A DNA stretch of 64,000 nucleotides from Mesorhizobium sp. C432A (GTDB lineage: Bacteria; Pseudomonadota; Alphaproteobacteria; Rhizobiales; Rhizobiaceae): contig NZ_CP100470.1 of NCBI RefSeq assembly GCF_030323145.1, positions 3,389,001-3,453,000 on the forward strand, written 5' to 3'. Positions within the stretch are counted from its first letter, which is position 1. Each line of letters starts with the position of its first letter. Below, one piece after another: positions 47,599 to 55,864 of this stretch. The notes under the pieces are model-generated. The model had not been told where the DNA came from. It did no database searches and worked only from the letters and a program-made list of their open reading frames with translations. The position numbers and the translations under genes were made by a program.

Positions 47599-49272
47599 AT
47601 GGCGAAAGCGCAAAACGCCGAACTCGTCTTCGTGCCGCTCGGCGGCGTCGGCGAGATCGGCATGAACTTCGCCCTTTACGGCTATGGGCCGCCTAGCGCG
47701 CGCGAGTGGATCGTCGTCGATGTCGGCGTGACTTTTCCCGATGCGGCGCATCCTGGCGTCGACCTGATCCTGCCCGATACGCGCTTCATCGAGGAGAACC
47801 TCGCCGGCCTGCGCGGCATCATCATCACCCACGCGCATGAAGACCATTACGGGGCGCTGCTCGACATCTGGCCGAAGCTGAAGGCGCCGGTGTGGATGAC
47901 ACCGTTCAGCGCCGGACTGCTGGACGCCAAGCGCCAGGGCGAGCAGGGCGCGCCGAAGAAAATTCCGGTGACGATCTACCGGGCAGGCGAAACATTCACT
48001 GTCGGCCCGTTCTCGATCGAGGCCATTCCGGTGGCGCACTCGATCCCCGAGCCGATGTCGCTGGCGATCACCTCGCCGGCCGGCACCGTCATCCATACCG
48101 GCGACTGGAAGATCGATCCGGAACCGACGATCGGTCCGAAAACCGACGAGGCGCGGTTTCGCGCCTATGGCGACAAGGGCGTTCTGGCGCTGGTCTGCGA
48201 TTCCACCAATGCGCTGCGCGAAGGCGAATCGCCGTCGGAAGTGGCGGTGGGCGAAGGCCTCAGGGGCGTCATCCAGAGCGCTGTCGGCCGTGTCGCCGTC
48301 ACCACCTTCTCTTCCAATGTCGGGCGCATCGTCTCGATCGCCAAGGCGGCGCGCGATGCCGGCCGCCAGTGCCTGGTGCTGGGCCGCTCGCTGAAGCGGG
48401 TCATCGATGTCGCCGGCGAGCTCGGCTACATGGACGGGCTGCCGGAGTTCATCGCCGAAGAGGATTTCGGCTTCATCCCGCGCGAGAACCTCGTCATCAT
48501 CTGCACCGGCAGCCAGGGCGAGGCGCTGGCGGCACTGGCAAAACTTTCGCGCGACGAGATGAAATCGGTGTCGCTGACGGCCGGCGACACGGTGGTGTTT
48601 TCCTCACGCACCATTCCCGGCAACGAGAAGGCGATCCTCGAGATCAAGAACCGCCTCATCGACCTCGGCATCAAGATCATCGAGGATGGCGACGCGCTTG
48701 TGCATGTCTCCGGCCATCCCCGCCGCAGCGAATTGCGCAGGATGTATGAATGGGTGCGGCCGCAGATCGGCGTTCCCGTGCACGGCGAAGCCGCGCATCT
48801 GGTGGCGCAGGGGTCGCTGATGTCGACGTCGGGCATCGGCCAGGTGGCGCAAGTGCGCGACGGCGACATGCTGCGGCTGGCGCCGGGTCCGGCCACGATC
48901 ATCGACCAGGTGCCGTTCGGCCGCATCTACAAGGACGGCAGGCTGATCGGCACCGACCAGGCGATGGGCATACGCGACCGGCGCAAGCTATCCTTTGCCG
49001 GCCATGTCGCGGTCAATGTCGTGCTCGACGACAAATATGAGCTCGCCGGCGATCCCGATCTGGTCGCCATCGGCGTCGCCGAGGCCGATGCCCGTGGCGA
49101 AAACATGGAAGATCTGATGCTCGACGCGGCCGTCGGCGCGGTCGACTCGATCCCTCGCCAGCGCCGCAAGGACCTCGATCTGGTGCAGGAAGCGGTGCGC
49201 CGCGCCGTGCGCGGCGCCGCCAACGAGGCCTGGGGCAAGAAGCCGCTGGTGACGGTGTTTGTGACGAGGTGA
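47599..49272 (+). CDS. rnj: Ribonuclease J
   Basis: 557 residues. Metallo-beta-lactamase/beta-CASP RNase used in rRNA maturation and mRNA turnover. Zn ligands in the HxHxDH motif THAHEDHYGALLD, then the later HTGDWKID; the beta-CASP segment has TTFSSNVGRI, ICTGSQGEA and VHVSGHPRRSELRRM; the C-terminal part is DLDLVQEAVRRAVRG. Start is ATG 47599 rather than TTG 47596. It ends at the left arm of a short palindrome. Confidence 0.95.
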   Translation: MAKAQNAELVFVPLGGVGEIGMNFALYGYGPPSAREWIVVDVGVTFPDAAHPGVDLILPDTRFIEENLAGLRGIIITHAHEDHYGALLDIWPKLKAPVWMTPFSAGLLDAKRQGEQGAPKKIPVTIYRAGETFTVGPFSIEAIPVAHSIPEPMSLAITSPAGTVIHTGDWKIDPEPTIGPKTDEARFRAYGDKGVLALVCDSTNALREGESPSEVAVGEGLRGVIQSAVGRVAVTTFSSNVGRIVSIAKAARDAGRQCLVLGRSLKRVIDVAGELGYMDGLPEFIAEEDFGFIPRENLVIICTGSQGEALAALAKLSRDEMKSVSLTAGDTVVFSSRTIPGNEKAILEIKNRLIDLGIKIIEDGDALVHVSGHPRRSELRRMYEWVRPQIGVPVHGEAAHLVAQGSLMSTSGIGQVAQVRDGDMLRLAPGPATIIDQVPFGRIYKDGRLIGTDQAMGIRDRRKLSFAGHVAVNVVLDDKYELAGDPDLVAIGVAEADARGENMEDLMLDAAVGAVDSIPRQRRKDLDLVQEAVRRAVRGAANEAWGKKPLVTVFVTR

Positions 49273-49351
49273 GGGAATAGGCAGTAGGCGGTAGGCAGTG
49301 GAGAAAAATGCAGATGTATCACTACTGCCTACTGCCCATTCCCTACTCTCT
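49271..49351. repeat. Gene-less AGTAG-type inverted repeat after rnj
   Basis: Left arm GAGGGAATAGGCAGTAGGCG then GTAGGCAGTGG (49271-49301); right arm CACTACTGCCTACTGCCCATTCCCTACTCTC in two halves, CACTACTGCCTACTGCCC and ATTCCCTACTCTC (about 49320-49351). Their cores GGGAATAGGCAGTAGG and GGGAATGGGCAGTAGG differ at one base in 16. Like the pair around the four-helix-bundle gene, it begins at the stop codon of the upstream gene, but only about 20 bp separate the arms. Confidence 0.75.
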
Positions 49352-49369
49352 TAACTTGTGGAGCACTTC

Positions 49370-49774
49370 ATGCTCGGACGCCTGAACCATATAGCGCTTG
49401 CCGTGCCGGACCTGGCCGCGGCGATTGCGGCCTATCGCGATACGCTTGGCGCGAAGGTCACCGCGCCGCAAGCGCTGCCCGAGCATGGCGTTACCGTGGT
49501 GTTCGTCGATGTCGGCAACACCAAGATCGAACTCCTGGAGCCGCTGGGCGAGGGGTCGCCGATCGCGGCCTTTCTGGACAAGAACCCCTCGGGTGGCATG
49601 CATCATGTCTGCTACGAGGTCGACGACATCCTTGCCGCGCGCGATCACCTCAAAGCGAGCGGCGCCCGCGTGCTGGGCGACGGCAATCCCAAAACCGGCG
49701 CCCACGGCAAGCCGGTGCTGTTCCTGCATCCCAAGGATTTCTTCGGCACGCTGGTCGAACTGGAGCAGGCATGA
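49370..49774 (+). CDS. mce: Methylmalonyl-CoA epimerase
   Basis: 134 residues from ATG 49370, with GGAG upstream (ATG 49358 is possible). Converts (2S)- and (2R)-methylmalonyl-CoA, feeding the cobalamin-dependent mutase in propionyl-CoA use. Glyoxalase/VOC fold: RLNHIALAVPDLAAAIAAYR at the N-terminus, KIELLEPLGEGSPI, GGMHHVCYEVDDI with the metal His, and FLHPKDFFGTLVELEQ with the metal Glu. It couples by 4 bp to the DUF1467 gene. The link to the cobalamin locus is functional only. Confidence 0.93.
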   Translation: MLGRLNHIALAVPDLAAAIAAYRDTLGAKVTAPQALPEHGVTVVFVDVGNTKIELLEPLGEGSPIAAFLDKNPSGGMHHVCYEVDDILAARDHLKASGARVLGDGNPKTGAHGKPVLFLHPKDFFGTLVELEQA

Positions 49775-50055
49775 GCTGGATTTCGTTTGCCGCGCTGTTC
49801 TTCATCACCTGGTGGCTGATGCTGTTCATCGTGCTGCCGTTCAGCGTCAAGACGCAGGATGACGACCAGGACGTGACGCTGGGCACGGTTGCGAGTGCGC
49901 CGCGCGGGCCGCATATGCTGCGCGCCGTGATCCGCACCACCATCGTCACGGCTGTCGTCATGGGGGTTTTCTATAGCCTGACGCACGGGCTGGGCTACAG
50001 CCTCGACGAAGTCCCGCACATCATCCCCGAAGCCAGCCAGGCACCGGCTAACTAA
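49771..50055 (+). CDS. DUF1467-family membrane protein
   Basis: 94 residues. Two membrane helices: FAALFFITWWLMLFIVLPFS and RTTIVTAVVMGVFYSLTH. The conserved WWLMLFIVLPFSV segment identifies DUF1467, found across alphaproteobacteria next to mce and proS. Function unknown. It overlaps mce by 4 bp. Confidence 0.85.
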   Translation: MSWISFAALFFITWWLMLFIVLPFSVKTQDDDQDVTLGTVASAPRGPHMLRAVIRTTIVTAVVMGVFYSLTHGLGYSLDEVPHIIPEASQAPAN

Positions 50056-50250
50056 CCACTTTCCCGCCGGCAGATCGGCTGGGATGTTTGTGTCTGTTTC
50101 GGAGCGCCAAACTCAGATTTTGTCTCGCCAGCCTGCGATGCGCAATAGGCGGCCAGGCATGGCCCACCCGCATTAGAATCACGCCTTGGTGTCAGGCTGA
50201 CGCAAGCTCACGTGATTTGGGAACAGGTTGATCTAACCAGATGATCGGGC

Positions 50251-50279
50251 AAAAAAAATGCAAGGCACAAGGCCTTGCA
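50251..50279 (-). terminator. Rho-independent terminator of the candidate small RNA
   Basis: On the minus strand TGCAAGGC, loop CTTGT, GCCTTGCA, then eight T residues. The plus-strand side lacks a T-run, so orientation is clear. No minus-strand protein gene ends here. Confidence 0.85.
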
Positions 50280-50402
50280 ATTTAAACGCGTTCCGATCTG
50301 TTTTCCGGTTTCCGGCGGCAGCGGGTAACCGCGCCTAGATCGCATCCTCCCAAGACTTTGACCGCGTAGGAGAGCAGATTTTTCTCCACCCTCTCGGTTA
50401 TC
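50251..50402 (-). ncRNA. Candidate small RNA between the DUF1467 gene and proS
   Basis: On the minus strand a promoter-like pair (50409-50437) is followed about 130 nt later by a classical terminator (50251-50279), giving a transcript of about 150 nt without a convincing reading frame. Predicted helices: GGAGA/TCTCC near the 5' third, CGATCT/AGATCG enclosing a CCGGAAACCGG hairpin, then the terminator. It does not match 6S, SRP, RNase P or tmRNA signatures that I know. The 729-bp gap otherwise holds no gene. Family unknown. Confidence 0.55.
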
Positions 50403-50408
50403 GGGGCA

Positions 50409-50437
50409 CACTAGCCTAACCCTGATGAAATTGTCAC
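50409..50437 (-). promoter_or_regulatory. Promoter candidate for the small RNA
   Basis: On the minus strand GTGACA (50432-50437), a 17-bp spacer, then CTAGTG (50409-50414). Five of six -35 bases fit TTGACA. The predicted start is near 50402. Confidence 0.45.
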
Positions 50438-50784
50438 GCAGAATTTTGCCCGCAATCGGGCAATCTGTGCTGCAGTGCACAATAGTGCGGCAGGCTTTGC
50501 TTGCGAAACGAACAACACCGGGGCTGCCGCCTTAATCTGGTCAGGTGTGCCGCGTCGCCCGGACGCGCAAAGCGTGTGTGAGGACTTTGCAGTCAGGCGA
50601 TCACTTTGCGTCAGAAGCATTATCGTTTTCGGTGCGAAGGTCTTTGGAAGAAGAATCGATTTTTGCGATTTCGGGCCGATACGGCCGGTCGGGTTTCCAT
50701 TCCGTCACGAAATAGCTATGAAGCCGGGGCAAGCAAGCCAGCCGCGCCGATTCCGGCGCAGCCTCCTCTCTCACGGACCTGTCC

Positions 50785-52112
50785 ATGCGTTTGTCGCAGT
50801 TTTTCCTGCCCATTCTGAAAGAAAATCCGCGCGAGGCCGAGATCGTCTCGCACCGGCTGATGCTGCGTGCCGGCATGATCCGCCAGCAGGGGCAGGGCAG
50901 CTTTTCCTGGCTGCCGCTGGGCAAGCTGGTGCTGGACAAGGTCTGCCGCATCATCCGCGAGGAGCAGAACCGCGCCGGCGCTCTGGAAATCCTGATGCCG
51001 ACCATCCAGTCGGCCGATCTGTGGCGCGAAAGCGGCCGCTATGACGATTACGGCAAGGAGATGTTGCGCATCAAGGACCGGCAGGACCGCGACATGCTCT
51101 ACGGTCCGACCAATGAGGAAGTGGTCACCGAAATCGTGCGCGCCTACGTCAAGTCCTACAAGGATTTGCCGCTCAATCTCTACCACATCCAGTGGAAGTT
51201 CCGCGACGAGGTGCGGCCGCGGTTCGGCGTCATGCGTTCACGCGAATTCCTGATGAAGGACGCCTATTCCTTCGACCTCGATTTCGAGGGAGCCAAAGCC
51301 GCCTATAACCGCATGTTCGTATCCTATCTCCGAACGTTCACGCGCATGGGGCTGCAGGCCATTCCGATGCGAGCCGACACCGGGCCGATCGGCGGCGATC
51401 TCAGCCATGAATTCATCATCCTGGCCGACACCGGCGAGAGCCAGGTCTATTGCGACCGCGAATATCTGTCGCTCCAGGTGCCCGGCGAGAAAACCGACTT
51501 CGGCAATGACGTTGAGATCGCCGACATCGTCAAGACGTGGACGACGCCTTACGCCGCCACCGACGAGATGCATGACGAGGCGGCCTGGGACAAGCTTGGC
51601 GAAGCCGACCGGGTCTCGGCACGCGGCATCGAGGTCGGCCACATCTTCCATTTCGGCGACAAATATTCCAAGCCCATGGGCGCCAAGGTGACCGGGCCCG
51701 ACGGCAAGGATCATTTCGTTTCCGGCGGCTCCTACGGTATCGGTCCGTCGCGGCTGGTGGCGGCGATCATCGAGGCCAGCCATGACGACAACGGCATCAT
51801 CTGGCCGGAAGCGGTGACGCCGTTCGACATCGGCCTGATCAACATGAAGGCCGGCGACGCCGAGTGCGACCGCGTTTGCGGCGAGATCTACGCCGCCTTC
51901 ACCAACGCCGGCAAGGATGTGCTTTACGACGACACCGACCAGCGGCCGGGCGGCAAGTTCGCCACCGCCGACCTGATCGGCCTGCCCTGGCAGTGATCGT
52001 CGGGCCGCGCGGCGTGGCCGCCGGCGAGATCGAGATCAAGAACCGCCGGACCGGCGAGCGCGAGACGCTGCCGGTCGCGGAGGCCAGGAAACGCTTCGGT
52101 GCAACCGCATGA
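50785..52112 (+). pseudogene. proS: Proline--tRNA ligase, interrupted by an apparent 1-nt deletion near the 3' end
   Basis: The frame from ATG 50785 encodes 403 residues of short-type alphaproteobacterial ProS and stops at TGA 51994-51996 after GLPWQ. The expected continuation, [19 protein letters not shown] to RKRFGATA, is present in the next frame up to 52112. One G missing between 51993 and 51994 accounts for it; restored length is 442 residues, normal for the family. Class II motifs are intact ([45 protein letters not shown] in parts, and [13 protein letters not shown]). The lost piece is the end of the anticodon-binding domain. As proS is essential, a sequencing error is likely. Confidence 0.9.
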
Positions 52113-53455
52113 GCGAAGCCGCGGCAGCGAAGTCTTCGGTAGCCCAGTCTCCGGTTGGCAAGTCTCCGGTCGCCAAGTCTCCGGTCACCAAGTCTCCGGT
52201 CGCCGGCCCGTTCTCCATGTTCGAACGCATGGTCGCCTGGCGTTATTTGCGGTCGCGCCGCAAGGAGACGGTGATCTCGGTCATCGCCTCGATCTCCTTC
52301 CTAGGCATCATGCTGGGCGTCGCCACGCTGATCGTCGTCATGGCTGTCATGAATGGGTTTCGAGCCGAACTTCTGACCCGCATCCTCGGCGTCAACGGCC
52401 ATCTGATCGTGCAGCCGCTGGATTCGCCGCTTGAGGATTATGCGCAGGTCGCAGCCCGCATCAACGGCGTGGCCGGCGTCAAATACGCGATCCCGCTGAT
52501 CGACGGCCAGGTGCTGGCGCAGGGCAATGTCGGCGGCGGCATGGGCGCGCTGGTGCGCGGTATCAGGGCCGAAGACCTCGGCAAGATCGCCATCGTCGCC
52601 CAAAACGTCAAGCAAGGCACGCTTGACGGCTTCGACTCCGGCGAGGGCGTCGCCATCGGCAAGCGCATGGCGGAGAATCTCGGCCTTGTGCTCGGCGACA
52701 CCATCACGCTGATCTCGCCGGACGGCGATGTGACGCCGATGGGCACGACGCCGCGGCTGAAGGGCTACAAGGTGGCGGCGATCTTCGAGGTCGGCATGTC
52801 GGAGTATGACAGCTCCATCGTCTACATGCCGTTTTCCGAAGCGCAGCTCTATTTCAACATGGACGGCAGGGCGCAGACGATCGAGATCTATGTCGACAAC
52901 CCCGATAATGTCGATGCGCTGAAACCGCTGGTCGATGCGGCGGCGCAGCGGCCGATCGATATGGTCGACTGGCGCCAGCGCAACGAGACGTTCTTTTCCG
53001 CACTGCAGGTCGAACGCAACGTCATGTTCATGATCCTGACGCTGATCGTGCTGGTGGCGGCGCTCAACATCATTTCGGGCCTGATCATGCTGGTGAAGGA
53101 CAAGGGCCACGACATCGCCATCCTGCGCACGATGGGCGCCTCGCGCGGCGCCATCCTGCGCATCTTCCTGATGACGGGTGCTGCGATCGGCGTAACCGGC
53201 ACGCTCGCCGGCGTGCTGCTCGGGGTGCTCATCTGCACCAACATCGAATCCATCCGCCAGTTCTTCTCCTGGATGACCGGCAAGGTGCTGTTCAATCCGG
53301 AACTCTATTTCCTCAGCCAGCTGCCGGCAAAGATGGACCCGCGCGAGACCACCTATGTCATCCTGATGGCGCTCGGCCTGTCCTTCCTGGCAACAGTGTT
53401 TCCGGCATGGCGCGCCGCACGGCTCGATCCGGTCGAGGCCTTGAGATACGAATGA
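52109..53455 (+). CDS. lolC: Lipoprotein-releasing ABC transporter permease (LolC/LolE family)
   Basis: 448 residues. Inner-membrane permease that extracts outer-membrane lipoproteins with LolD. One N-terminal helix ([20 protein letters not shown]) after [16 protein letters not shown], a periplasmic domain, then three C-terminal helices with [20 protein letters not shown]; it ends [13 protein letters not shown]. Rhizobia have a single homodimer-type subunit. An unusual N-terminal tail of about 30 residues is built from five 15-bp repeats (SPVxK units). It starts in the proS stop (ATGA) and overlaps lolD the same way. Confidence 0.93.
   Translation: MSEAAAAKSSVAQSPVGKSPVAKSPVTKSPVAGPFSMFERMVAWRYLRSRRKETVISVIASISFLGIMLGVATLIVVMAVMNGFRAELLTRILGVNGHLIVQPLDSPLEDYAQVAARINGVAGVKYAIPLIDGQVLAQGNVGGGMGALVRGIRAEDLGKIAIVAQNVKQGTLDGFDSGEGVAIGKRMAENLGLVLGDTITLISPDGDVTPMGTTPRLKGYKVAAIFEVGMSEYDSSIVYMPFSEAQLYFNMDGRAQTIEIYVDNPDNVDALKPLVDAAAQRPIDMVDWRQRNETFFSALQVERNVMFMILTLIVLVAALNIISGLIMLVKDKGHDIAILRTMGASRGAILRIFLMTGAAIGVTGTLAGVLLGVLICTNIESIRQFFSWMTGKVLFNPELYFLSQLPAKMDPRETTYVILMALGLSFLATVFPAWRAARLDPVEALRYE
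52130..52204 (+). repeat. Five tandem 15-bp repeats in the 5' end of lolC
   Basis: Units AAGTCTTCGGTAGCC, CAGTCTCCGGTTGGC, AAGTCTCCGGTCGCC, AAGTCTCCGGTCACC and AAGTCTCCGGTCGCC. They encode [20 protein letters not shown] and KSPVA. Unit length is a multiple of 3, so copy changes keep the frame. Confidence 0.92.
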
Positions 53456-54135
53456 AGTCCGAGATCATTATCGAGCTGAAGAGCGTCGAGCGGCACTATG
53501 TCCAGGGGCCGCGCAAGCTCACCATTTTGAACGGCGCCGACTTTTCGCTGAAACGCGGCGAGATGGTGGCGCTGGTGGCGCCGTCGGGCACCGGCAAGTC
53601 GACGCTGCTGCACACGGCGGGCCTGCTCGAGCGCCCCGACGCCGGCGACGTCATTCTGGCCGGCCGCGCCTGCGGACGGCTCTCCGACGACGAACGCACG
53701 GCAATCCGCCGCAACGATGTCGGCTTCGTCTATCAGTTCCATCATCTGCTGCCGGAGTTTTCGGCGCTCGAAAACATCATGATGCCGCAGCTGATCAAAG
53801 GGCTTTCGCGCAAGGAGTCGTCGGAGCGCGCAGCACAGCTGCTCGACTATATGCAGATCGGCAAGCGCGCGTCGCACCGTCCGTCGGAGCTGTCCGGCGG
53901 CGAACAGCAGCGCGTCGCCATCGCCCGTGCCGTCGCCAATGCGCCCTTGCTGCTGCTCGCCGACGAGCCGACCGGCAATCTCGACCCGGTCACCGCCTCC
54001 TATGTCTTCGAGGCGCTTGGCGCGCTGGTCAAGCAGTCCGGCCTTGCCGCGCTGATCGCGACCCACAATCACGAACTCGCCTCGCGCATGGACCGCCGGG
54101 TGACGTTGGCGGATGGCAAGGTCGTTCCGTTGTAG
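53452..54135 (+). CDS. lolD: Lipoprotein-releasing ABC transporter ATP-binding protein
   Basis: 227 residues from ATG 53452, in the lolC stop. Walker [13 protein letters not shown] (Ala replaces the common Gly at its first position), signature [15 protein letters not shown], Walker [13 protein letters not shown], and ATHNHELA with the switch His. It drives lipoprotein release with LolC. A 9-bp-arm inverted repeat follows 14 bp after the stop. Confidence 0.94.
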   Translation: MKSEIIIELKSVERHYVQGPRKLTILNGADFSLKRGEMVALVAPSGTGKSTLLHTAGLLERPDAGDVILAGRACGRLSDDERTAIRRNDVGFVYQFHHLLPEFSALENIMMPQLIKGLSRKESSERAAQLLDYMQIGKRASHRPSELSGGEQQRVAIARAVANAPLLLLADEPTGNLDPVTASYVFEALGALVKQSGLAALIATHNHELASRMDRRVTLADGKVVPL

Positions 54136-54149
54136 GCCCCAACTTCCTC

Positions 54150-54198
54150 ATCCTAGGGTCTGCGCCGCGTCGCTGCGCTCCTTGCTCCGCCCTAGGAT
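54150..54198. repeat. Inverted repeat downstream of lolD
   Basis: ATCCTAGGG (54150-54158) and CCCTAGGAT (54190-54198), a perfect 9-bp stem with a 31-nt GC-rich loop. No T-run follows. It may be a dispersed repeat or a weak transcript end. Confidence 0.6.
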
Positions 54199-54344
54199 CA
54201 CGAAGTGATTGGTGCGTGTCCCGATCGCAAAGGCATGCGATGCGCCCTGCGTCAGCACTGCCGTCACCCCGTCAACCTTTCCTTAACCCTGCCCAAACGG
54301 CTGTCAGGATTCGTCGGCATGCCGCTTTCCGCTCATTGACTTTC

Positions 54345-54370
54345 GAACAAAATTAGAACAAAATACGAAC
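54345..54370 (+). promoter_or_regulatory. LexA (SOS) box: GAAC-N7-GAAC-N7-GAAC
   Basis: Three GAAC blocks at 54345-54348, 54356-54359 and 54367-54370, each separated by exactly 7 bp. The alphaproteobacterial LexA target is the direct repeat GTTC-N7-GTTC (GAAC-N7-GAAC on this strand), so this gives two overlapping sites in register. A -35-like TTGACT (54336-54341) precedes it, so LexA would cover the promoter of the micro-ORF that starts at 54393. Confidence 0.9.
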
Positions 54371-54392
54371 ATATCAACAACAGGAGAGAGTT

Positions 54393-54479
54393 ATGAGCGA
54401 TCTTGTTCAGGACGTCGTTTCGTTGGTGTGCATGAGTGCGTTTCTGGTTTCCATGGCTGTCTGGATCGGCGCCATGTGA
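54393..54479 (+). CDS. 28-residue membrane peptide under LexA control (SidA-like candidate)
   Basis: A 29-codon frame including stop, with an excellent ribosome binding site (AGGAGAG at 54382-54388) 4 bp before ATG 54393. It begins MSDLVQDVVSLV and continues with a hydrophobic helix (SAFLVSMAVWIGAM), that is, a short polar N-terminus and one membrane segment. The triple LexA box is 22 bp upstream. In Caulobacter, SidA is a 29-residue, LexA-controlled inner-membrane peptide that blocks division through FtsW/FtsN. Size, topology and control match, but I see no sequence proof of homology, so it may be an analogue. Confidence 0.7.
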   Translation: MSDLVQDVVSLVCMSAFLVSMAVWIGAM

Positions 54480-54594
54480 TGCAACTGCGGTTCGCCGCAC
54501 TGTTTTAGGCGGGCAGGAAGGCGCTGTGCCGTTAAGCCTTTCTTGCCGCCATGACGCTAGGCTGCCCCGCCAAGACAGGGAGCAAAAACCTCAG

Positions 54595-55845
54595 GTGTCG
54601 CCGATCGTGACGGCCCTTCTCGTGGCCGGTAATCTCGGACTGATTTTCCTTCTGATGACTGCGCCGCTCGGTTTGCGCACGGTGCGGCTGAGCCGCGTGG
54701 TTGCCGTGGACCGGCAGCGCCTCTGGCAGGCGCTGTGGCCGCTCGGCAGCGATGCCGGCTGGTCCGGCGAGATACTCTCGGCCCAGCCGCTGGACGGGCA
54801 GGGCACGGCCCGCATCCTGCTGTCCTGGGAGGGCCGGGACGGCCAGCCGATCGAGCGAAGGTCGCGCTTCGAGGACGTCGTCGAAGGCAGTCGTTTTTCG
54901 ATGCGGGTCATCGAGGATACCGCGCTCGACGCGTCGTTCTGGAAGGATTTTTATGAGACCACTGAACTCACCTCGGAAGGTGCCGGCACGCGGGTGACGC
55001 TCAGCCAGACCGATCGCTATCGCGGCGTCGCCTTCTTGGTGTTCCGCTACTTCGCCATGCGCCGCGAGCTCGGCAAGCTGGAGGTCTGGGCGAGGACCGG
55101 ACAATATCGCAAGGGCGGTTGGTTCGAGCATCCGCTGAGCCAGCTCGGTTTCGCCGTTCTTTCGGCTTTCATCCTGTGGCCGTTCTTCGGGCTCAATCTC
55201 GGCGGCCTGGCGCTGGCCGCGATCCTGACCTCGGTGGTCGCCCTGCATGAGCTCGGCCACATGGCGGCCTTTCGGCTGACCGGTCATCGCAAGGCGCGGA
55301 TGATCTTTATCCCGCTGCTCGGCGGCCTCGCCATTGGTGGCCGGCCTTATGACAGCCGCTTCGAGGTCGCCTTCGTGGCGCTGATGGGCGCCGGCTTTTC
55401 CGCGTTCCTGGTTCCGCTGCTGATCGTCGCCAGCGGGCTCGCATCCGGCGAGGGACATCGGCTTGCCGCGGCCCTTCTGGCGACGCTTGCCGGCTTTGCC
55501 GCATTGTTCAACATCGCCAATCTGGTGCCGGTTTGGAAATTCGACGGCGGCCAGGTACTGCGCCAGATCTGCCCGGGGCCGGTCGCCCTGGCGCTCGCCT
55601 CGTTTTCCCTGCTCTCGGCCTTGCTGTGGCTTGGCTGGCTGGCCGGCTTTTCCCAAACCTTTCTGCTGGTGGCGGGCGCCGTCTTTGCCATCCTCAGCCT
55701 GATGACAGTGGGTAGCGGGGTAAAACCGCGCCACGAATTGAAGCCGATCCGCATCTTCGACCGCTTCGCCATAGCCGGCGCGCTGCTGGCCGTCTTCGCC
55801 ATTCACGGTTTCGGGCTGTTGTGGGCCTCGGCGCGGTTGCTTTGA
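54595..55845 (+). CDS. Membrane metallopeptidase (M50-like) with N-terminal SRPBCC-like domain
   Basis: 416 residues from GTG 54595; GTG 54525 with AGGAAGG upstream is a real alternative adding 23 residues. One helix (VTALLVAGNLGLIFLLM), then about 140 residues resembling an SRPBCC/polyketide-cyclase fold (VVAVDRQRLWQALWPLGSDA, ...TRVTLSQTDRYRG), then a site-2-protease-like core: the zinc motif in VVALHELGHMAAFRLTGH and the second ligand region VPVWKFDGGQVLRQI. About seven helices in all. The substrate is unknown. It follows the LexA-controlled micro-ORF by about 115 bp and could be co-transcribed with it. Confidence 0.7.
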   Translation: MSPIVTALLVAGNLGLIFLLMTAPLGLRTVRLSRVVAVDRQRLWQALWPLGSDAGWSGEILSAQPLDGQGTARILLSWEGRDGQPIERRSRFEDVVEGSRFSMRVIEDTALDASFWKDFYETTELTSEGAGTRVTLSQTDRYRGVAFLVFRYFAMRRELGKLEVWARTGQYRKGGWFEHPLSQLGFAVLSAFILWPFFGLNLGGLALAAILTSVVALHELGHMAAFRLTGHRKARMIFIPLLGGLAIGGRPYDSRFEVAFVALMGAGFSAFLVPLLIVASGLASGEGHRLAAALLATLAGFAALFNIANLVPVWKFDGGQVLRQICPGPVALALASFSLLSALLWLGWLAGFSQTFLLVAGAVFAILSLMTVGSGVKPRHELKPIRIFDRFAIAGALLAVFAIHGFGLLWASARLL

Positions 55846-55864
55846 GCGTTGGTCGAGGCGAGAC

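Noticed and set aside
50208..50480. A 90-codon minus-strand frame in the gap before proS
   Set aside because: It runs through the strong terminator at 50251-50279 and has no ribosome binding site or family; a small RNA fits better.
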